Shown here in pieces: positions 57,242-64,000 of a stretch of 64,000 nt of DNA (its first letter is position 1; each line of letters begins with the position of its first letter). The stretch comes from Lepidodermella squamata. Lineage: Eukaryota > Gastrotricha. The notes beneath the pieces were generated by a model. It was not told the DNA's origin. It did no database searches and saw only the letters and a program-made list of their open reading frames with translations. The translations under genes were made by a program, and so were the position numbers. The stretch covers positions 992,001-1,056,000 of the forward strand of contig JBLDXI010000033.1 of NCBI GenBank assembly GCA_047495785.1, given 5' to 3'.

Positions 57242-59142
57242 ATGGCTTTCGGGGACAAGCTGTTGAACTTTTGGGGATTCGGGTTTATAGTCATCGTAGT
57301 AACTTCGGTAAATGTCTGCTTCAACCGAGTTATTCAAAAGACTCTGCTTGTGGACGAAGACGACCCGATATCCGTGCCTTACATGTTAATGGTCCGTCAG
57401 GTGGTTATGGCTTTAACGGCAGTTCCATTGGCGAGATTCACGCGGGCTGAAATGTTCCGTTTCACGCCGAGAGAATGGGTTTTTCTGATGATGAGGTGCA
57501 TCATATCCATTGGCTTGGCTACTTCGAACAACTTTGCGATAACGATGATGTCGCTGCCTGATTTTGTGACCATATGCTCGATAACTCCTCTAGCCACGTC
57601 TTTCGTCAGTTGGCCTATCCTTAAGGAGCGGCCGAGAGTTTCCGACTTTCCAGCGTTTATAATCATGTTAATAGGTAAACGCGGCTTTTCTCGACAAATT
57701 ACTCAATTCTAGTCGATTATTAGGAGTTTGCTTCATCGTTCAACCCAAGTTCATATTTGGCGGCTCGGAAAGCTATTCGCCCCCAAGTACACTCGGCTTG
57801 ATTCTTTGCGGATGCTCAATCCTAGGAAAGGTAAGGCCTCAATTGATAAAAATGAACTACAGCGTGTCCCAACAGTAACGCAAACAAAGAAAATATTAAA
57901 CGGAAAATCAGAGGCAAACTCATATTAACTATGATTAATTAAAAAATAAATAGGATTAAAAAATCCGGAAAAATTGGTCCAACCGGGTTAAATACCGAAA
58001 ATTACCGAACCAGCTACCTTCAGGATTTTTCGGGTTTTTCCGGTAGATATTTTATTATTTTCGGTAAAGTCACGGGTAAAGCATGGAATGACAGATTGCA
58101 TCTTGAAGCTGCAGAAATATTTGTGCCAAATAAAAAATTGCTGCGCAACTTATGGGACACGATGTACTATAAAATGGGTGTGCCAAGTGCGCATCCCGAA
58201 TTTAGGGTTCCAGCACTATATTTTCCCGGAATATGGTTTTCCGAATTTCTAGTCCTCACTAGAATCTCAATTTTTTTGTTTTCCAGCCTAACCGATAGAC
58301 CTTCATATTACGCGTATTTCGCGCTATGAGCAGTCAGTTTACGAATTATACTTCATCCTATAGAGCCGATATCGATTCCAAGTATCGATTTTACAAATCA
58401 GTGATTTTCTCGATATCAGCCGCCTTGGAACCCAACATTGATAATTTTTCTACGTAGTTTAGGGCACCAGTTAGCTAATATAAAAAGTTCTAGGATTAGG
58501 GAGGGCATCGGTATCGATCAAAAAAGGAAAACGCCGAAATCGCAAAGTATCTGAACAAATTAGTGCCAGGGCGCTCAAATTTAGAGCTGGAACCTCATTT
58601 TTAGTGGTGGAAATATTTTGACCCCTATAAAATATTTTGTTCAATTTTAGTGCCTGGTCCATACCAGTTTTCGAGGACTTGCTTCGGTTCAAGCTGGCAG
58701 TGTCAATTTCGTATCAGGCACTACGTCATCAATTATTCTAGTCGCCATTAATCTTATATTCTTTCCTCGCCTACCGCCTTGTTCACATTTGATTCGGTTT
58801 AAAACCATCCTGATAGGGCTGATCATGTCCCTCGACTCAATTTTGATAAAATTAGCCGCGAAAAGTTTACCAGCCTCGTTTCTGTCGCTCACCTCCGGCC
58901 TTGAGCTGGTTTTTCAGCTGATATTACAGATTTTATTTTTTGGCGGCGCGCCAAAACTGTTCAACTTCATCGGCTCCGGCCTGGTACTGGCTGGTTTCGC
59001 ATTTTTAGCCATACGAAATTTTCTACTTCGACATTACGATGCCCAAAAACGAGAGCTCGAAAAGAAGAAGAAAAACGGTGTGGATATCGGTGATGAAAAA
59101 CTGCCTGAATTAAACGCTTGCATGATGTTCATGTCTCTATGA
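57242..59142 (+). CDS. EamA-type transporter 3 (SLC35G-like)
   Basis: Exons 57242-57674, 57724-57830 and 58651-59142; 343 residues. The 107-base middle exon is conserved exactly in length across the five paralogues and encodes GVCFIVQPKFIFGG. First repeat: VPYMLMVRQVVMAL, FTPREWVFLMMR, MMSLPDFVTICSITPLATSF. Second repeat: LPPCSHLIRFKTILIG and LPASFLSLTSGLELVFQ. The C-terminal tail is a long charged helix (EKKKKNGVDIGDEKLP). In contrast to copies 1 and 2, the first intron is short (49 bases) and the second is long (820 bases) and filled with two repeats. Confidence 0.87.
57860..58164 (+). mobile_element. Mariner-like non-autonomous element, intronic copy 3
   Basis: Best-preserved copy: left end CAGCGTGTCCC, right end GGGACACGATG, flanked by TA on both sides (57,858-57,859 and 58,165-58,166). 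Inner left sequence AGTAACGCAAACAAAGAAAAT matches the ends of copies 1 and 2. The interior has GGTAA/CCGGTA-type repeats also seen in copies 1 and 2. No ORF. Confidence 0.68.
58285..58560 (+). repeat. Dispersed repeat, copy 2
   Basis: Matches 4,580-4,830, with the 40-base core at 58,369-58,408 and flanking blocks in the same order and strand. Here it lies in the last intron of transporter 3, about 90 bases before the final exon. Confidence 0.7.
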
Positions 59143-59292
59143 AAATTTTCATATATAATAAACGGATAATAGACACGTTAATTAGGTATTATCAATAATT
59201 ATATTACAAGTGCGTTTTTAATGGCTTATAGTCACGAAAATAGGCCATGGTTCATAATAATTTCATCCTACTAATTATTTTTCGCAACCGGA

Positions 59293-60531
59293 ATGTTTAG
59301 CTCCATTCCGGACGTTTACGCATGGCTGGTGGGGTACGTTGTAATCACCCTAGCAGCTTTTGTAGTCTCAAGCAATCGAATCCTGTTGACGCTGATGTCA
59401 GAACATACGGAAGAAGTGACTGTTTTCTACCTGCTTATGGTGAAGCAGATAACGCTGACGTTTTCATCCATCCCAGCCGTGAGATTTGCCGAGGCACCGT
59501 TTTTTAATTTCACTCGAACTGAATGGAGTGTTTTGATTACGAAATCAATCATGTCGCTAACAGTTGACGGCCTGTCGTTATTTGCGATTATCATGCTATC
59601 AGTCCCCGTTTTCACGACAATTATGGCCGCTACGCCCATCGCTACAGCCTTACTTAGTTGGCCCATTTTGGGTGAAAGGCCGAAAATTACAGATATCCCG
59701 ATTTTTCTGCTGATTTTAATAGGTGAGTTTTGCGATTTTTGGGAGTTTTCCAAATGTTATTCACTTTTTAGGGGTCATCTTTGTGACACAACCGAGCGCA
59801 CTTTTCGGTCACCTTTCGGACCACAGACCAGCTCATCCTTTCGGAATTGCTTTGGCTCTAATCGCGATGATGGCTAAGGTTGATTTTAACAGAGACCGGT
59901 GACAAGGGAAGTGGTTTATTTTGGCAGTATTTAGATCAATTTGTTTTACCAGTTTTTTCAAAAATTTTAAATATTTAGACCATCTTTCACTAGTTCCAGG
60001 GGGCAAGCGCCACTCCTCGCTTGTTACCGGTCATGCCATATTATTGTCCCAACTGTTTTCAATTCACAGAGTGGAGCTATCATTTGCATCAGAGGCCTTC
60101 GCGAGGTACCTGCAGTCAGCATTAATTTCATTTACGGTTGCTTCTCATCGGCGATTTACATCGTGATCAACCAAGTCAAATGCCCTCAGCTGCCACCTTG
60201 CTCCACGTGGTTGAGATTGGGAACTGTCGTAGCTGGGCTGCTGTACGGCATGGAATTCGGGATGATCAAATTCGCCGGGACAAAAGTCACCGCATCAATG
60301 CTGTCACTCAGCCTGCCTATGGAGCTGATTTTCAGCCTGATTCTTGAAATGATTTTCTTCCAAGTCCCGAATTTTCTAACTTTCCTCGGCGCTGGTATTG
60401 TTATCATGGGATTCGCTTTTGTGACTATTCGCAGCGTTTTGATCGGTCAAACCACCGAACAGGAGAAAGAGGCAGAAGACAGTGGATTGGAATATAAAAA
60501 ATCTTGCCTTGTGAAATGCATGACTGAATAA
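59293..60531 (+). CDS. EamA-type transporter 4 (SLC35G-like)
   Basis: Exons 59293-59722, 59772-59878 and 60070-60531; 332 residues. Most diverged of the five: first repeat has VTVFYLLMVKQITLTF and FTRTEWSVLITKS, and the site read as SLPDLATITS in others is SVPVFTTIMA. The middle exon encodes GVIFVTQPSALFGH. Second repeat: LPPCSTWLRLGTVVAG, then SMLSLSLPMELIFSLILEM. Ends in an acidic then basic tail. Intron positions and the middle exon length are kept, which confirms common descent. Confidence 0.86.
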
Positions 60532-61333
60532 TTTTTCTCACGCTGAAAAAAAACTATCCCGGTGATCAAGATAAATCCTAAAAAGGAAAAAAATCAAAGA
60601 AATACGAATGATAACTTGAATAAACATTTTTTCATAGGTTAAAAATTATATTTCACATTTTCAAAATAATTTTGAATCTATAATTGGGCAAGGCAGTTAT
60701 TACTCTTGGATTTTCTATTTTTTCCTGATCTTGCAACTTAAGGCATGATTGCTTAGCAGGACAATAATATTGCACCATTTAACTTCCACATTGCCTCATT
60801 TTTTACATGCGATTTTTACACACTTGAACTACAGGTAAATTTCCTGATGAACCTTACCGTCAAAATTTAGGTTTCCCTTCAATTTTATATCAGGGTCGAC
60901 GTTTAAGCTATTCAGTTACTATAAAGGAAGTACTAAGGCATTGATCGCTCCGTTTACACTAATAAAGGAAGAAGTACTTCCTACCTTTTCCTTTATTAGC
61001 ATACCAAGTACTTCATAACTATGGGTGCGAATTTATGTGAGGCGACCCATGTATATATAGAGATTCAAGGTAAAAGAATACCTGCGTTTATTCTATGTGA
61101 AACGTTTTCATGCGCACACACACAATTCAGAGTTATTTCCAATAATTTCTCAATAATGAAACGGCGAAATGAACCGGTTGACCAACATTTTTTATACATA
61201 TCAGTACGTTTTCGCATGTCCATGCTGATAACGAGATAATATAATATGATACCAAACCCACTCTATTGTTCTGACCACTAACTCGGGAATGGCCGTAATA
61301 ATCGACTCAGCCCATTCATAAAAAAAGCGAGAA
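60532..61333. other. Intergenic region between transporters 4 and 5
   Basis: No supported gene. Contains a perfect 12-base inverted pair, CTAATAAAGGAA (60,959-60,970) and TTCCTTTATTAG (60,988-60,999), with a 17-base loop. AAGGAAGTACT-like units recur nearby. Otherwise featureless. Confidence 0.4.
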
Positions 61334-63052
61334 ATGAGCATTTCAAAGCGGTTGCGCTCATTTTGGGGATTCGGCTTCATCGCCCTAGCTCTGTCGGCTT
61401 TACTCATTTGTTTAAACAGAGTGATGACTAAAATTCTGGCAGCAGAAGATGCCGAAGACCCGCTACCAGTCCTGTACATCCTGCTTATCAGGTACACCAC
61501 AATGGGGTTCGTGTCTGTACCTGCGGCGAAATTTACCAAGGCGCCTATGGTTCAGTTCTCGAGGCGGGATTGGATTTTTATGTTGATGCGCTCTTTATTA
61601 TCGGTAGCTGGGGCGATTTGCAACGCTTACGCTGTTACACTTATGTCATTGTCTGATTTGGCGACGATATCTTCCATAACTCCGTTCCTGACTTCATTCG
61701 TGAGCTGGCCGATTCTAAGGGAGAGACCTATATTGACCGACTTCCCAATTTTTTTCGCAATAGTAATCGGTAAGAGCGAGCGCAATTTACTTTCTGATTT
61801 TAACAAATCACACGTAGGACGTAGGCACTTGAAAAATGATATTTTTGTAAAAACAAGAATGATTAATTATTTAAGAATTACCGTAATACTGGTTGAATTT
61901 GGACGTGGAAAATTTATAGACAATCCGCCATTTGACCTTTCCTTCTGGGTTAGCGTTAGAGTTGGGGTTAGGGTAATTCAAGTTTTTAGAAAGAAAGCAT
62001 TTCTCCGAGTTCATTAAGACTGTGCATATGCTAATGAGGTGCCCAAAATTAGCATACTCATAAAATCAATGATGAGTGTAAAATCAAAATTTTCACACCT
62101 ATCAGAAATGAGCACCCCCATCGTATCCCGAAAATTTCAAATTTTTATAAGTTTTTCTTGATTTTCTAGACCCTAAATTTAGAGTCTAAATAAAAACAAA
62201 AATAATAATATAAAATATTAGTGGCGCAACGGCGACCCATTTCGGATCATTGAGAAATTGTCGTATTTTTCTTTTTAAAAAAAAAACGAAACATGCAGAT
62301 TAATCTGTACAGAAAAGTGAATTTTGTGGGTTTTCATTATCATATTTCTAAGATTGTCCTGTAATTACTGTATAGTTATTTCATTTTATTTCCTTTACAT
62401 TACATAGGGATCGTCTTCATCCTTCAGCCTCCTTTCATTTTTGGAGGCAGCGAAAACTACTCTCCGCCAAGCTACCTCGGAGTTTTATTCGCGTTTGGAT
62501 CGATAGCCGGAAAGGTGAAGCATCTTTTAAGGCTGATTTGTCGTAAAATCTAGTTTTTCTTCTCAATTTCAGTGCATCGTTCACACTGGAATACGAGGGC
62601 TGAAAGATGTTTCAACTTCCAGCGTAAATTTTGTCTACGGAATTTCTACCTCGATTGTGGTGATCGCAGTCAATCTAGTTGTCATGCCTCGACTCCCGCC
62701 TTGCTCATACCTGATTCGATTCGAAACTCTTCTCGGCGGCATAATGCTGATTTTGGACGTGACATTCTCGAAATTGGCCGGTTTAAGCCTACCAGCGCCG
62801 ATTTTAGGGCTGAGTGCCGGCCTCGAACTCGTCTTTCACTTGATTATTCAAATCGCCATTGTCAGGCAGGTGCCGAAATTGTTCAGCGTAATCGGAGCCA
62901 GTATTGTCCTAACGGCCTTTGCCGCTGTAGCGTGGCGGAATTATTTACTGCGAAACGTGGATATGAAGCGTAAAGTATTGCGCGAAATCGACGCAAACGG
63001 CGTAGAAATTGAAACGCCATTGACCGGTTGTTTAAAATTTATGGCACTGTGA
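61334..63052 (+). CDS. EamA-type transporter 5 (SLC35G-like)
   Basis: Exons 61334-61769, 62408-62514 and 62573-63052; 340 residues. First repeat: LPVLYILLIRYTTMGF, FSRRDWIFMLMRS, LMSLSDLATISSITPFLTSF. The middle exon encodes GIVFILQPPFIFGG. Second repeat: LPPCSYLIRFETLLGG and LPAPILGLSAGLELVFH. The tail is charged and ends CLKFMAL, like transporters 1 to 3 (Cys near the end, Phe/Met). The first intron (61,770-62,407) contains a short TTAGGG-like stretch at about 61,947-61,975. It precedes the right-edge receptor gene by 163 bases. Confidence 0.87.
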
Positions 63053-63215
63053 TAGCTTCTAGTTTATTGGTAAACATTAGGTAGTCTCATGCAATATGCA
63101 ATAATAAAAACATAAACAAAGGGTGAACAGCTGAAAGTCACGTTTCAGCGAATTGTAATGACGAACAACTATGAGATGAGACTTCGAATTGAAAAGACTC
63201 ATTTGACTCCAAATA

Positions 63216-64000
63216 ATGATTGGAATTCGATCCCTTGTTTGGCTGTTACTTTTCTTTATTCCGACGTCACCCCTATTCATTCTACCCCTCCCTCCCACCT
63301 CAGATGAGTGGGCTAGGTAATTTCTACTAATACATTTTTTTACCAGTCTAAGTTTTTCCTGTTTATCAGTGAGAGCCATAAACATCTGCGAAATTATACG
63401 GAAGAGGAAAAAATAACGAAGAAGCTTTTTCGATCCTATGACAGGATAGTTGGTAAGTTTTTTCAAACCGTCAACCAATTATCATTTTTTCGATTTAAGC
63501 ACCCCGATTTAATCATTCGAGAGTTATTGAAGTTCTGGCCAACTTTTCCATTTTGGCATTTCCGACTCTGGTATGGTCGATATTAGATTAAAAATGAGGT
63601 AATCCATGGATTTATGTATAGGACGAAGTCATGCAAGTTCTTTCGACGCAAATTTGGATGGACATGGTATGATAATAAATTAGAAAAATTTCCTAATATT
63701 AATATTAGTTTTTGCAGCACTGGATGGATGAAAGGTTGACATGGGATCCAAAGGCGTTTAACGGGATTGTAAAACTCACGCTTCCATCAAGAAGAATATG
63801 GTAAAAATCCTTTTACCAAAAATCGTCGATTTTTTTAAATATTTTTTCAATTTCAGGCTTCCTGATGTGGTCGTGTAATAAGGAATTAACCGAGATTTTT
63901 AAAATAAATAATCGTGTTAAATTCTACAGGTACAACTCGGCCGACAATATGGAGTCGTATTTTCTCGAAGAAATTCATGCCGTTGTTCGTCATAATGGCC
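63216..64000 (+). CDS. Acetylcholine-receptor-like Cys-loop subunit (partial, right edge)
   Basis: Exons 63216-63316, 63370-63452, 63500-63570, 63622-63666, 63718-63800, 63857-63874 (18 bases) and 63930 to beyond 64000. Phases agree at every junction. Signal peptide MIGIRSLVWLLLFFIPTSP, then EEEKITKKLFRSYDRIVG, STQIWMDMHWMDERLTWDP, and loop A WLPDVVVYNSADNM. The first four exons have the same phases and nearly the same lengths as gene N, so the two are paralogues. Here the 17-base exon of N is fused to the next, and loop A is instead split around an 18-base exon. The window ends before the Cys-loop. Confidence 0.82.

Noticed and set aside
1-64000. tRNA or rRNA genes, CRISPR arrays, bacterial operons
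   Set aside because: I looked for GGTTCGA-type tRNA arms in a plausible context, spaced direct repeats and prokaryotic gene order, and saw none. The spliced genes rule out a bacterial source.

Overview
The window is nuclear DNA from an animal. Genes are split by short AT-rich introns (mostly about 50 bases, all with GT donors and AG acceptors), spacing is tight, and the families are metazoan: Cys-loop receptors, EamA/SLC35-type transporters, serine-protease homologues, alpha-crystallin small heat-shock proteins and a cofactor-dependent phosphoglycerate mutase. The phylum cannot be fixed from sequence alone. A compact-genome invertebrate fits best. The mutase argues weakly against C. elegans-like nematodes, which use the cofactor-independent enzyme. 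Short TTAGGG-like tracts are present but lie inside a repeat element.

Positions 1-34,030 hold a tandem array of thirteen divergent Cys-loop (pentameric ligand-gated channel) subunit genes: A (minus, cut by the left edge), B, C, D (plus), E, F (minus), and G to M (plus). Ten of the thirteen share one ground plan: a signal peptide with an extra cysteine pair, a Cys-loop exon, a 128-base exon, a 90-base exon, four membrane segments, and an extracellular proline-rich tail ending near SYYAE. A fits as far as it can be read. K and L are an intron-poor, divergent pair. All carry the pore motif DRxPQATVVLL (x = V or T; PQG for PQA in A). None has the loop-B tryptophan or the loop-C cysteine pair of acetylcholine receptors. 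One unrelated gene, a CD225/dispanin-like membrane protein, sits between B and C.

Positions 34,280-42,510 hold two tandem catalytically damaged trypsin-like proteins, a small heat-shock protein (minus), an unknown two-helix membrane protein (minus) and phosphoglycerate mutase (minus). Between the last two lies a 1.08-kb non-coding element with Tc1/mariner-type ends.

Positions 42,780-63,050 hold five EamA/SLC35G-like transporter genes. The first two belong to a segmental duplication that also copied the start of phosphoglycerate mutase, now a pseudogene fragment, and the shared divergent promoter. The copies are separated by about 4.6 kb of repeat-rich DNA that includes a 979-base foldback element with a perfect 6-base target-site duplication. 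A second small heat-shock gene (plus), a small secreted protein and a more conventional acetylcholine-receptor-like subunit lie between transporters two and three. A second conventional subunit gene begins at 63,216 and runs off the right edge.

The most notable parts are the receptor array with its lineage-specific features, the two heat-shock paralogues with near-identical crystallin halves and unrelated N-terminal halves, the pseudoprotease pair, the duplicated mutase/transporter segment, and several non-autonomous element families, many of them in introns.
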